Of a stretch of DNA of 64,000 bases, positions 1 through 9,898 are shown piece by piece. The stretch is taken from the NCBI GenBank assembly GCA_006386115.1, contig VFIW01000078.1:1-64000 (forward strand). Reading direction: 5' to 3'. The notes beneath the pieces were generated by a model. That model was not told where the DNA came from. It worked only from the letters and a program-made list of their open reading frames with translations, and did no database searches. The translations under genes and the position numbers were made by a program. This DNA is from Globisporangium splendens. Its lineage: Eukaryota; Oomycota; Peronosporomycetes; Pythiales; Pythiaceae. Each line of letters starts with the position of its first letter. Within the stretch, counting starts at the first letter, position 1.

Positions 1-3000
1 TATTCAAACACAAGGAAGCGTGGGTCAAACTTCCAACACGAAGCATCCGATTTCTTCAGATAGTGCCGTTTCGACAGCAGCATGTCTGCCAAATCTTTGG
101 ATGCCTGGAACGTTTGCTTCGACCGATTGGCAATGTCACTTGCAGAAGTTGACGCTGAAGATACCAATTGAGACAACAGCACTCGCGCAGACTGGATCGT
201 CCGATTGATGTGAACGATACGGTTGCAGACAAAGAGTACACTCAAAATCCGCTCGGTCATATCTGCTGGGATGCTCCTGACAAATGGATTGCGCGACTTC
301 AGATCCCGTTCAAAGGAATCCGACGCCATCAATGACGTCAAAAAGTCAAAAGTGACTCGAGGGAAGCAACCAATACGTCTCTCCATAAGGAACCGTCCAA
401 CTTCAATTTGCTCACGCTCCTCCGTGGCGATTGTGGTCTCATTCATAGCTCGCTCGATCGTCAAGATGTATTCTTCAACAAAAGCGCGGTCTTTGTTTCG
501 CAGGCTCTCGCACGCAGCAATGAGCTCATGAAGATTGCTCACCGCAGATCCACCCGACAGCGAGACCTCCATTGGCGTCACCCCCGTGATGAACGCATCC
601 TTACTCTCGTTCACGCTTTTCGCATTGATGGCAATGTCGTCACCCAATCGCTTCAATAGATCTTTGGCAGCAGCAGTTTGAGCTGCTGGATGATTCGAGA
701 GATCAAACGGCAGGCTTGACGTGGCTTTACGATCTGGATCACAAAACGTTATGAACTTCTTCACGTCCATCGAATCCAGCGGAAACTCGGGATTGATCAT
801 GTCTTTCGTAGGCACCGAAAACGATCGCTGTTCACACGACGCATTCGATGGTTCGAAGTGGTTACTTGATCCTGCTGGCTCGAGGGCCACCTGGAACACT
901 GCATCGGCCGTGTCGTGGACACGACTAAACTGACTTTTAATCGGTCCAATGACGCGTTCTTGATGAGTCTGGGTCTGCAGTTTGTCTTGGAATTCCACTA
1001 CGCCATTATCGAAGAAATGCTTGAGCAGCGTCCCATACGTCATCTTCGAGTACAAATTCGCTCCACGAGAGAGCAGCTGCGTGCTCTCATGGTCACAAGG
1101 TGACGCCGACCATAAATCGTTTGGATATGCAACTAGCAGTGCCAGCTGTGCGATCGGATACGATGGGACACTTTCTTCTTCGCCTTCTTCAACTGTTTCA
1201 CGACCCCAACGCGAGATCTTCAAATGCAGGAATCGCAAGAAAAGATCTCCAAATGAATGCGTGCATTCATCATCCCCCATACGAATAACGAGTTGGTGGT
1301 TCAGACACTCGTACAAGAACAAAAAGCCCAAGCCCCGGTTGCTGCCGCTCACTTCATCTCCAACCACAGCGCAGTTCCAGACAAGCTTAGCAGCTTCTTC
1401 GTCATCAATCAGGAAAGTGTTGTCGATTCCCGCAGAGTGCTTTGGTCGGTTGTACCTCACAGTTGAGAGCTTTTTCCCGTGCGACGACATATACTCCTTG
1501 CCGAACATTCTCAGTTTCATCCACGGTTGTCCGCCAACCCGGTTTCTCGTTAGTTTGAACTCAAAAGTTGCTGAGTTTGCACTGTCAACGTGATCGCAAT
1601 ACGCTTTCCTCATGCTAAGCAAAGATGATCGCTGGTGGCAGTTTGCCAAGGCTTCTTTTTCTTCTTCCATTGTCAACCTGCACGCTGCATCAACATGCGT
1701 CACGGCAGAGAGATAATCGTGAAGCTCTGGTTTCAACTTCCAAGGCACCTTGTTATCGCTGTATGCAAGGCCGAGCGATAGACGAATGCGACAGGCACAT
1801 GCATTTGGATGACGATCGTCGAGAGTCTTCCCGAGCTGGTCAAAGATCCACTTTTCTTCATCGGTAAACTTCACATCCACATTACATCCCACAATCAGCT
1901 CCATTGCAGCCGAGTAATTTCGCGAAAGCAGACTCGTAAGAATGAGATAGAGCGTGGAGCTGAAAGATGGAGGGAGCAAAAACGTGTGACTCGAGTGAAT
2001 CGGATACGAGTAAAACCTGGTCTCCATCGCTTGCTGCCAGCCCATCGACGCACGGTCTGTCACAAGAAGCTTCGAAAACGGTTCACCTTGCACGGCTGGG
2101 CGATAGATATCGTGATTCGGGCAGACAAGCTTCAAATCTTTCGTGTCTGACTCAAGCACAAAGCAGTCTGGGGTAAGATCGATGATTGACTGAAGGTACG
2201 TTGACAGCCCGCCTCGAGTTCTGAACGTTAGATCGCTGATACTCCACCCGTTTTGGTCCATAACATCCAAACGGATCGACCCTGTCGCCTCCTCCTTTCG
2301 CGGCTTCAACTTTAACTTCAATCGTGGGAGCTCAATAAAAGCGATCGATGAGGTACTGACAGCAGCACCTCCACCACGCACACACCAAATCAAGATGTGG
2401 GACAAGTCTTCAACACGAGACAGCAATCTTGACAGCGCCAGAATATCTTGAGCTTGGCTTGACTTGACTTCAAGAGTGTTCAGCAAGTAGAGGGTTTCAC
2501 CATACGCCTCTTCGACAACTTCCATCGTATCACCGTCATCCTCTTGCTTTGTTTCCTCACCAACATCCATTGGAGTCGGCAGGATCTTGTCGGCAGATTC
2601 CTTCCGCTCCGAGTCTGCTAACTCCACGCGACAAACTTCTTCTTGGTTGTTCGCATCACCTAACCACGCCTTTGCCAGATCTAAATCGCGACTAAAGATG
2701 TCCAACGCGTATTCAGCAGCGACTCGTGACGGCAGAGTCTCCAGACTCATCAAAATCGCAATGTTTTGTTCATGAATATCCTCTTCGCTCATGGGCAAAT
2801 CACCCGATTCGGCAGCAACTTCTGCTTGAACGATTTTCATCTGGTTTGCTTCGTCCAAGAGCCACTGAGCAGCCACACCAACGTTATTGTGATTTTCACG
2901 CAATGACAGAGTGCAAGCTGCATACGAAAATCCCATCGCCATCAGCTGAACAACGTCTTCGTCTTGAATCTCAAACGTGCCTTTTGATGCAGGCTTCGCT

Positions 3001-6000
3001 CTCTCTCGAGTGGACGGTGAGGCCGTAGCGACAGGTGCTGGAGGCGGCTTTGCACTGGCAAACCCACTCTTGTCGCGGCGATTGGAGATTCGAGAAAATG
3101 ACGTCTTGATCGACTTTCTTGAAATGATTGCGGTTCTATCGTCAATGATATCCACTTCCACTCGATATCGAAACCACTGCGATTTGACATCAACTGGTTC
3201 GCCACGAAGTTTGTTGTCATTTCCCAACCAAAAACGGAAAGCCTCCAGCAAACAGCTCGGAACGACACCTTGCAACAAACGCGGTGGAACAAATTGCTCT
3301 GTACCATTCAGCGCCAGGTTTCGCCGCAGAATCACCAGAGTGCCGCCATTGGTTTGGCGTTCACGAGGATCTCCAGCTGCTCGAAGCAACAAAGGATCCT
3401 TCGGTCCGTCATCAGGCGACACATTGAGAGGGAACCCGTGCAAACTAAGCCGAGAGTTGGACGTGAAAATGAGCTTACGATACAATCGGCGGCCGTGCGT
3501 CACGAGACTGTAGATATGCAGCACCTTGTGCTCTCGGTAAGCAACAATCTCTTTGAAAGTCGCCATCTTCTCTTTGTCTTTCTTGTCTTTCGGGCCCTGG
3601 TCGTGGCCAAGAAGCTGGACGCGAGTAGCTGTCGGCGGAAGCGGATCTTTGGGCAAGAAAAACGTGAATTGCAGCTTCTTGTCTTCTGGATCTGGTGGAT
3701 ACTGCAAACGCAATACACTGCCCACAAAATCAGCAAACCAGTCTTCGTCAGGATACGGGTGATCTTTATCAGAGTACGGATCAAACGGGCGAGAAAACGT
3801 TTTCCCAAGATATGCATATCCATCTCCGACAGATTCGTCTGGTTTGCCCGATTGTGTTGGTTGTGGCTGCCGCGACACCCGAGGGGTTGCGCAAACATCA
3901 CACACAGCGTTAGGATTGTCACCGTTGAAGTTTGCACATGTACACGCGGGACATTCCCAGTACATCTTCAGCTCTTCTTGCTCTGCATTTTCACTTTCAG
4001 TACCAGGTTTGCACAGAACGGGAGCACCAACGCCTTGGTCAAGTGGATCTGTTGGATCGTCCCATTCCACCAATTCGAAGTCTGAACCGATAATGTTTAC
4101 CCACAGACGATGCTCTTGTCTGGCAACAAGACCACAATGAAGCGACTTGTTCCCAAAAATTGCCTTGAAATCCGCGTACTGCGTCATAGAATCCGGAACA
4201 GGCTTCAGCTCGTCGTTACGCCAAAGAATCTCACCAGTCTGCGTATCTAGCTTGAGCTCTGTCTTCTTGCAGTAGTATCTTCCCGTACTACTCACATTAG
4301 TTCCTTCGCTCCAGTCGTAGCTGGTATTTGAGTCAGTTGATCGCAACGCGATACGAACAATCGATCCGAGGACTTCGTCTCTACTGTCTCTCGCCAAACC
4401 GGTCAGCCACTTGACAACTGCACGGCGGTGAATCTGAACCGTCTCAAACATCTCTTCTTCAAGCACTTCTCCTGGTGGAAGCTGCAACTCGTTCCCATCC
4501 CCATCACGAAGAGCAACGATACTTGGGGCTTGTATAGTTTGCATACCAATCTTCAAATACAGCGGACGTCCTTTGAGATACTTCTCAAGAGAATTCTTGG
4601 AGACGTTTTCAGTATTGATACCTTGTGCTTGAAGCCAACGAAGCAAGCGCTCTTCAGCTGTCAATCCGCTTTTATCGTCGGCATTTTCTGCCGACAGTTT
4701 CATGCCAAAGCAATGCCAGTTGCGAACGTAAGCAATTGAGCCAATCATGCTGGAGACTCGATGAGGCGTGTACTCAGTCACACGAAGGCTAATATGCAGC
4801 AACGCGAGGTACGAGTGAATAACGCAGGCTGTTTGAAGATTGTTCGCTGTCTCCGCTTCTTCTCGCCATTTATGGAGTGTATCATGGGCAAAGCCGAAAA
4901 TGTACGCCACCAAGCCTTCCCGATACACTTCCAATCTTGCAGCTTTTCCAGTTCCATCGTTCGCCAGGCAATAATCGACCGCAAACGTCACGTATCGCAA
5001 GACATCCACAGCAAGCTTGATCATGAAAAGGATGAACTTCGCATCCGCTGAATGAACGGACGCTTCGCCGAGCTCTTTAATGGCATCGAGCATTTTCATC
5101 AGCGGAAGAACGCTCGCATCAGGCGCGTAGATGAGTTCATTCAGGAGAACCCCGTTCATGGTACCAAGGTGATCTTCACATTTCTGGTGCTGGACACGGG
5201 CGTCAAACACTCGCTGGATTGCTTCTTCATGCAATAGCAGCGTCGACTTTCGGAGCGGAACATGCGAGATATCTTCCTGCTTCTCATCAGAAACCCAATC
5301 TCCACTTTCAAATAAGACCGCGCGAAACAGCTTCTGGAGCGTCGGGTTGAACAAATAAGTCACTCGGTCTCGAGACGAAAAAAATGCCGCAACGAGAGGA
5401 ATCCGTGAATACGGAACCGTCAGGTAGCTCATGAGGTATTCCGATTCTTCGGGCGACAGCGTGCCATTGAAAGTCGGCAAATCTGTCAGATGCATGATAT
5501 CATCTTCCGTGATTGGCGTCGGCAAACTCTGCGCAGACGATGACCCGCTTGTCGCACTCAAAAGAAGCGAACCGAGTTCAGCCGGGCTTGAAATCACTGG
5601 ACCTTCACCAAAGTATATTTTCCGCTCCATGAATCCGACCACTTCCACGTCTGCGATGTCTTGGTCACTGCCTCGGAAATTGGTCACTTCCCACTGCAGC
5701 GAAGCATTCAAGATTCGATTAATGCTTCGCATCCCGAAGAAGTTGCGACGATGGCTTGAAGAGGTGTCATCGAAGGAAAGCTGCCACATCTGCCAGTGTT
5801 GGTGCGCTACTCGACGTCGCATTAACTCGATTTCTTTCGTTTCCATGGTAGCCAGAAATTTGACAACCATCACTAAATCACGCGCCAGCGACACCTCTGG
5901 GTGATCTTTTGCCATTGGAGTGTCCTCACTGCAAAACCACTCCATCAGAGCCTCCATCTCGGTAGGCGGGGTTTGATTATCCGGATCAATCAGTTGGTAC

Positions 6001-8471
6001 TGATACTTCTCCATGAGCTGGCGAAAAAAGATCAGAGTGGTCGAGTACTTCTTGAGCTCGATCTTGTCTTCAGGCATATGGTACTGGAAAAGCTGATACT
6101 TGGAAATCTCGTCTTGCTTGTTGAAATACGCGAGCACTCGTCCTCGCGCCACACAGAAGTTTGGTCGAGCGAATTCCATGAGCGACGCCATCTTCTCCAA
6201 AGAAAAGTTTGCCTTGCAGAATTTGTGCCCAAGCACATATCCACCCTCCTGCTCCATCATGAGAGAAATTTCTAGGGGTTCATCAGTTGCCGGCGTTCGA
6301 AGAAGCGCGTCAAACATGCTGAGCGCGCACAGCGACGCCAATGACCGTTCCGAGTCAAAATGGCGGGATGGTTGTTCCATAGATTGCCAAACACAACCCA
6401 AAATCATCAAAGAAGAGTGGATGTGGTTCAAGCACCGCAGCTGCATTTCTTTGGTCACGGGTTGGCGCCACATGCACGATGTGATTGCACCAGCGTCCGG
6501 CGACGGCTCAGGTACCGGGAGAACTTCGACAAGCAGACTAGTCACAAGCTGGATGACTTCATGATGCAAAGATATCCGGGACGACGATGAGCCTTCAGCA
6601 GCTCGTGTCAACAGCGACTCACAGAGGTTTCGACACCGCACGAAGGCTGCTACTGCAAGAGGGATAGAATTGACCCGTTCAGGAACATCGAGAAAATTTC
6701 CCAGGGTCGGCGCAAGAATTTCCGCTGTGTTTCCGCCATATTCATCTTCTTTTCCTGCCAGTCGTAGGAGCTCCCCATTTCCATGCGCAATAAATGGGAA
6801 CTCAGACTTGAAGCTTGCACCAGACAGGGACTTCTCGCCACCATTTGCTTCCTCGATTTGCTCCACAAGTGCGTCTGTTCGTGCGATCAGCAAATTGATG
6901 TGGCTAAGACCAGCTTTGCTCACATTGCTCTTCTTGTTCTGCACCAGCGTTTTCAACCCAATCTGCTTCGTAGCCATCTCAATGCAATTCTTGTCTGATA
7001 ACGATATCGCCGCTTTCGGGAGATTGAAGTCGCTGCTGTTCCACGGGAATGAGTGTCCGCTTGGATCCGATTCGACGAGCTCTTTGCCTTTTGGAGTCAA
7101 AATGCTTCCATCCAAACCACGAAGAATGAGATTAGGCACTGTGCTGACCCTGAAAGTGCTAATCAGTTGTTTTCGAGCTTCAATCTCGGTAAAAGGCACG
7201 ACTAGCCACGATTCTGTAGGTAAATCAGCAACCAACGTCGTAAAATCGGCTTGCTCTTGATCCACTGAGAGAACAATGATAACAAGGTTGCGATTCGAGG
7301 CGCGAAGCTGTTGCGTCAGAGCAACCAGTGTCTTGGTGAACTTTCGGCAAGGTGGGAACGTGGAATTCGCAAAATAGATCCCAACCACAGCATCTGGTGG
7401 AATTGACGCGACACTGTGAGTTCCTTGCAGCGAATCCAGCAACGAAATAGACGACAAGCTGCGCAATGCGCTGTCCAAAACCCCATCGTCGAGAGCTTTA
7501 CACGGGTTGTTTGCAACCTCCAAATCGAGCACTGTCCGCTGATAAAGACGATAGCGAAGCTTGTAGAAAACAGAGAATTTCACCTCTTCAGCCGTAAACG
7601 CTCCACTTCGAAGGCACAAATGTCGAATCGCCTCAACCGTGCTCTTGCAAAAGCCCAAATTACTTCGCTGCGGTGTATGCACTGACCCTAAGTTTGCATT
7701 TCTCCAAACAGCAGACTTTTCAGCTTCTTCAAACGCAATCGGGATTAACTTGTCTCCAGCAAGCCACGGTAAGAGCACGTCGTAGATTGTTTCGACGCGA
7801 TGGTATTCCGACGGCGGTTTGCGCACCCAGAGTGAGAACAAAAGTGTCCAAAACGCCATATCCAGGAATCTTTCCGAAGGAATCGAGCCGATTTGCACAC
7901 ACGATTGCACTCGGATCTTGTCGCATTCACTTTTGATCGGGCCACTTTGTTCCTGCTGCAACCCGCTTTTCGACACCGTCTGTGGATGGTACATTTCTGC
8001 ACCCGGTCCTTTGTTGCACACCGTGAACGTGTACTCGTCGTCGCCAATTTTCTCCACGATGTAAATAATCGTGTGACTTGAGATGTTACCGATATATCCA
8101 CCGGGGATCATCATCGGCTCGCCAACCTTCAAGTTCAGCAGTTGGGCTTTCCACTCCTTCATGAACGCTTGCAGTTGCTTCGCATCGGCGATCTTCATCG
8201 CTTTCTCCGTCCACTCCTTGCATTGCTGCAGCTGCGGGATCAACAACTGCAGCACGAACTGCTCCTGCGCTGAGCTCAGCAAGAACGCCACGGGGTCTTC
8301 CTGCCCCGCAGTCTGCACGAACGCCGACTGCGGATGCAGCACCTGCGCGAACGCGTCCAGCGTGCCCATGAGCGCCTGCGGGTTGCCGCCGGCCTCGTAC
8401 GGCGTGTTGCGCAGATACGGGTCGCCAAAGAGCCCCACGAACGCCGCGCTCTGCCACACGCCCTCCGCCAT
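1..8471 (-). CDS. Giant multidomain protein, thioredoxin-like/RanBP2 zinc finger/UBA (3' end outside window)
   Basis: Reading the minus strand from the ATG at 8471 gives an open frame with no stop to the window edge, at least 2823 codons and apparently no intron. The start follows an oomycete core promoter by about 35-50 nt. Visible domains: a unique N-terminal region (MAEGVWQSAAFVGLFGDPY); a nucleoredoxin/tryparedoxin-like thioredoxin fold at about residues 350-470 with the motif TFPPCRKF (Cys375); a RanBP2-type zinc finger at about 1505-1530 (four cysteines between C1507 and C1527); and a UBA domain at about 1838-1880 (MGFSYAAC around residue 1846). UBA and RanBP2 fingers commonly bind ubiquitin, so a ubiquitin-linked role is inferred. 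Giant protist/fungal proteins annotated with DUF3638/DUF3645 have a similar make-up, but those domains would lie beyond the window. Function is not established. The usual first cysteine of the CPPC redox motif is Phe here. Confidence 0.85.
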   Translation of the reverse strand, partial: MAEGVWQSAAFVGLFGDPYLRNTPYEAGGNPQALMGTLDAFAQVLHPQSAFVQTAGQEDPVAFLLSSAQEQFVLQLLIPQLQQCKEWTEKAMKIADAKQLQAFMKEWKAQLLNLKVGEPMMIPGGYIGNISSHTIIYIVEKIGDDEYTFTVCNKGPGAEMYHPQTVSKSGLQQEQSGPIKSECDKIRVQSCVQIGSIPSERFLDMAFWTLLFSLWVRKPPSEYHRVETIYDVLLPWLAGDKLIPIAFEEAEKSAVWRNANLGSVHTPQRSNLGFCKSTVEAIRHLCLRSGAFTAEEVKFSVFYKLRYRLYQRTVLDLEVANNPCKALDDGVLDSALRSLSSISLLDSLQGTHSVASIPPDAVVGIYFANSTFPPCRKFTKTLVALTQQLRASNRNLVIIVLSVDQEQADFTTLVADLPTESWLVVPFTEIEARKQLISTFRVSTVPNLILRGLDGSILTPKGKELVESDPSGHSFPWNSSDFNLPKAAISLSDKNCIEMATKQIGLKTLVQNKKSNVSKAGLSHINLLIARTDALVEQIEEANGGEKSLSGASFKSEFPFIAHGNGELLRLAGKEDEYGGNTAEILAPTLGNFLDVPERVNSIPLAVAAFVRCRNLCESLLTRAAEGSSSSRISLHHEVIQLVTSLLVEVLPVPEPSPDAGAITSCMWRQPVTKEMQLRCLNHIHSSLMILGCVWQSMEQPSRHFDSERSLASLCALSMFDALLRTPATDEPLEISLMMEQEGGYVLGHKFCKANFSLEKMASLMEFARPNFCVARGRVLAYFNKQDEISKYQLFQYHMPEDKIELKKYSTTLIFFRQLMEKYQYQLIDPDNQTPPTEMEALMEWFCSEDTPMAKDHPEVSLARDLVMVVKFLATMETKEIELMRRRVAHQHWQMWQLSFDDTSSSHRRNFFGMRSINRILNASLQWEVTNFRGSDQDIADVEVVGFMERKIYFGEGPVISSPAELGSLLLSATSGSSSAQSLPTPITEDDIMHLTDLPTFNGTLSPEESEYLMSYLTVPYSRIPLVAAFFSSRDRVTYLFNPTLQKLFRAVLFESGDWVSDEKQEDISHVPLRKSTLLLHEEAIQRVFDARVQHQKCEDHLGTMNGVLLNELIYAPDASVLPLMKMLDAIKELGEASVHSADAKFILFMIKLAVDVLRYVTFAVDYCLANDGTGKAARLEVYREGLVAYIFGFAHDTLHKWREEAETANNLQTACVIHSYLALLHISLRVTEYTPHRVSSMIGSIAYVRNWHCFGMKLSAENADDKSGLTAEERLLRWLQAQGINTENVSKNSLEKYLKGRPLYLKIGMQTIQAPSIVALRDGDGNELQLPPGEVLEEEMFETVQIHRRAVVKWLTGLARDSRDEVLGSIVRIALRSTDSNTSYDWSEGTNVSSTGRYYCKKTELKLDTQTGEILWRNDELKPVPDSMTQYADFKAIFGNKSLHCGLVARQEHRLWVNIIGSDFELVEWDDPTDPLDQGVGAPVLCKPGTESENAEQEELKMYWECPACTCANFNGDNPNAVCDVCATPRVSRQPQPTQSGKPDESVGDGYAYLGKTFSRPFDPYSDKDHPYPDEDWFADFVGSVLRLQYPPDPEDKKLQFTFFLPKDPLPPTATRVQLLGHDQGPKDKKDKEKMATFKEIVAYREHKVLHIYSLVTHGRRLYRKLIFTSNSRLSLHGFPLNVSPDDGPKDPLLLRAAGDPRERQTNGGTLVILRRNLALNGTEQFVPPRLLQGVVPSCLLEAFRFWLGNDNKLRGEPVDVKSQWFRYRVEVDIIDDRTAIISRKSIKTSFSRISNRRDKSGFASAKPPPAPVATASPSTRERAKPASKGTFEIQDEDVVQLMAMGFSYAACTLSLRENHNNVGVAAQWLLDEANQMKIVQAEVAAESGDLPMSEEDIHEQNIAILMSLETLPSRVAAEYALDIFSRDLDLAKAWLGDANNQEEVCRVELADSERKESADKILPTPMDVGEETKQEDDGDTMEVVEEAYGETLYLLNTLEVKSSQAQDILALSRLLSRVEDLSHILIWCVRGGGAAVSTSSIAFIELPRLKLKLKPRKEEATGSIRLDVMDQNGWSISDLTFRTRGGLSTYLQSIIDLTPDCFVLESDTKDLKLVCPNHDIYRPAVQGEPFSKLLVTDRASMGWQQAMETRFYSYPIHSSHTFLLPPSFSSTLYLILTSLLSRNYSAAMELIVGCNVDVKFTDEEKWIFDQLGKTLDDRHPNACACRIRLSLGLAYSDNKVPWKLKPELHDYLSAVTHVDAACRLTMEEEKEALANCHQRSSLLSMRKAYCDHVDSANSATFEFKLTRNRVGGQPWMKLRMFGKEYMSSHGKKLSTVRYNRPKHSAGIDNTFLIDDEEAAKLVWNCAVVGDEVSGSNRGLGFLFLYECLNHQLVIRMGDDECTHSFGDLFLRFLHLKISRWGRETVEEGEEESVPSYPIAQLALLVAYPNDLWSASPCDHESTQLLSRGANLYSKMTYGTLLKHFFDNGVVEFQDKLQTQTHQERVIGPIKSQFSRVHDTADAVFQVALEPAGSSNHFEPSNASCEQRSFSVPTKDMINPEFPLDSMDVKKFITFCDPDRKATSSLPFDLSNHPAAQTAAAKDLLKRLGDDIAINAKSVNESKDAFITGVTPMEVSLSGGSAVSNLHELIAACESLRNKDRAFVEEYILTIERAMNETTIATEEREQIEVGRFLMERRIGCFPRVTFDFLTSLMASDSFERDLKSRNPFVRSIPADMTERILSVLFVCNRIVHINRTIQSARVLLSQLVSSASTSASDIANRSKQTFQASKDLADMLLSKRHYLKKSDASCWKFDPRFLVFE

Positions 8472-8505
8472 GATGTCTTCCTTTCTCCCTTTACTTCTTG
8501 GGCGT

Positions 8506-8520
8506 CAAAATGCGGAATGA
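8506..8520 (-). promoter_or_regulatory. Oomycete Inr/FPR core promoter of the giant gene
   Basis: The minus strand reads TCATTCCGCATTTTG, a close match to the oomycete initiator plus flanking promoter region (consensus near GCTCATTYYNCAWTTT). It ends 35 nt before the ATG at 8471, a typical distance. A CCAAT box on the same strand lies near 8610. Confidence 0.7.
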
Positions 8521-8712
8521 CAGGATTTGCCTTTGAAGAAAAAGAAGGGGGCGAGATCTTTCGCAAAAACAGAGTTTCAGCCAATCCGAGTGCTTCAACT
8601 ATTTGGTGATTGGTTGAAATGGAGTTGCAGCAGAGTGAAGGTTTGTTCTCAGAGAGAATTTTGGCCAATGAATACACAGATCGAAATGTGAGAGTGATGG
8701 TCGGATCTTTGA

Positions 8713-8764
8713 TCCTGTTGAACGGGTACATTTTTTTGTGTTCCTGTTGAACGGGTGCACTTTT
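8713..8764. repeat. Two-copy direct repeat in the divergent intergenic region
   Basis: TCCTGTTGAACGGGT followed by a T-rich run occurs at 8713-8735 and again at 8742-8764, a 29-bp period. It sits in the 1.4-kb region (8472-9898) between two divergent genes and could be a duplicated binding site. The short ORFs across it are not convincing genes. Confidence 0.5.
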
Positions 8765-9554
8765 GCTAGGAGCACTGCCCACAGTACGCGGCGAAGATCG
8801 AAGCGAAATGCAAAAGGGTCCAAGCCACAAATACAGTATGGATCTTTCGCTGATCCGAAAGCCAAGTCCGATATGAAAGCTTGCTGGCAGCGGCGTCGAC
8901 CAACGAGGCGCATCTTCATGCCCACGAGTCAAAAGACGTGCGTACTGCTTGGGTCGTCTCCAGTGCATCGGAACAAAGGGATTGGGTCCACAAATGCATT
9001 CAGCTTTGACGACTTCTTGCCCACCAGTCAAAAATCTAACCTGCCTTGCATCGCGTCCCGTCGCTGTCGTGCAATAATGTCATAATGTCAGCATGACTCC
9101 TGTCGCTTGGTGAAGACGGTCACAGAACGCACTCCCCATCAGTCAGCATGCTCGTATGTGCACTGGCCACCACAGCAGCACCATCACCGCCTGAGCGCAG
9201 TCACAGACCGCGTCCTTTCGTGCGGATCCAAGATTGCAATGGTTATCGCCAAATGGGCAGAAACACACAGTGTGCATGCGATCGCACGCATGCTAATTCG
9301 CCATGCGTTAGTTTCCTTCCGTGAAACCGCTTGCGCTAGATTCATTTCGCAGATTCGTTTGGGCATTCGTTCGTTTGGCCATGTTGAAACCCAGCAGCAA
9401 CCTGCATCTGAATGGGGAAAAGCGTGACGTCGCGGTTGTCAGTTTGTCGTTAAAAATGGCCGCAAAAGGTTCAGATGGCAGAGCGAAAGGGCGCCGTGTT
9501 CTTCTTCTTCTTTTTCTGTATCCCCCTTTCGCTCTTCATCGTCTCGAGTTACAA

Positions 9555-9703
9555 CCAATGAAACATGCCAATCAAAAGTATTTATCCAATCAGAACTGCG
9601 GCATCTGGCAAGCGAAAGGGCATTTTCGTAACCTTATCGGTCGTCGCTGAAGTTTGCCCTACGGTACGCATCCTTGCGAAAAGCAAACGAAGAGCTATAA
9701 ATA
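9555..9703 (+). promoter_or_regulatory. CCAAT triplet and TATA-like box upstream of the ankyrin gene
   Basis: Three CCAAT boxes lie at 9555, 9568 and 9586. A TATAAATA sequence follows at 9696-9703, about 200 bp before the ATG at 9899. No Inr/FPR match was seen. Assignment as the promoter is inferred from position and motif type. Confidence 0.4.
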
Positions 9704-9898
9704 GGTACTGCTGCCGTGTAAATGAGTGGCCGCCACGTACGTCCTCGCAACCGCTCTGGGCAGACATCCGATCTGGCGGCATTTCCGGATTTGCGACCCG
9801 CAACCCGCACGCCATCGCCTGCGCAGCTGTGGACGACAAGAACACCTTCAGACCATAAAGCAGCAACAAAGAATTCGAACACACAAGTCTGAAAAATC

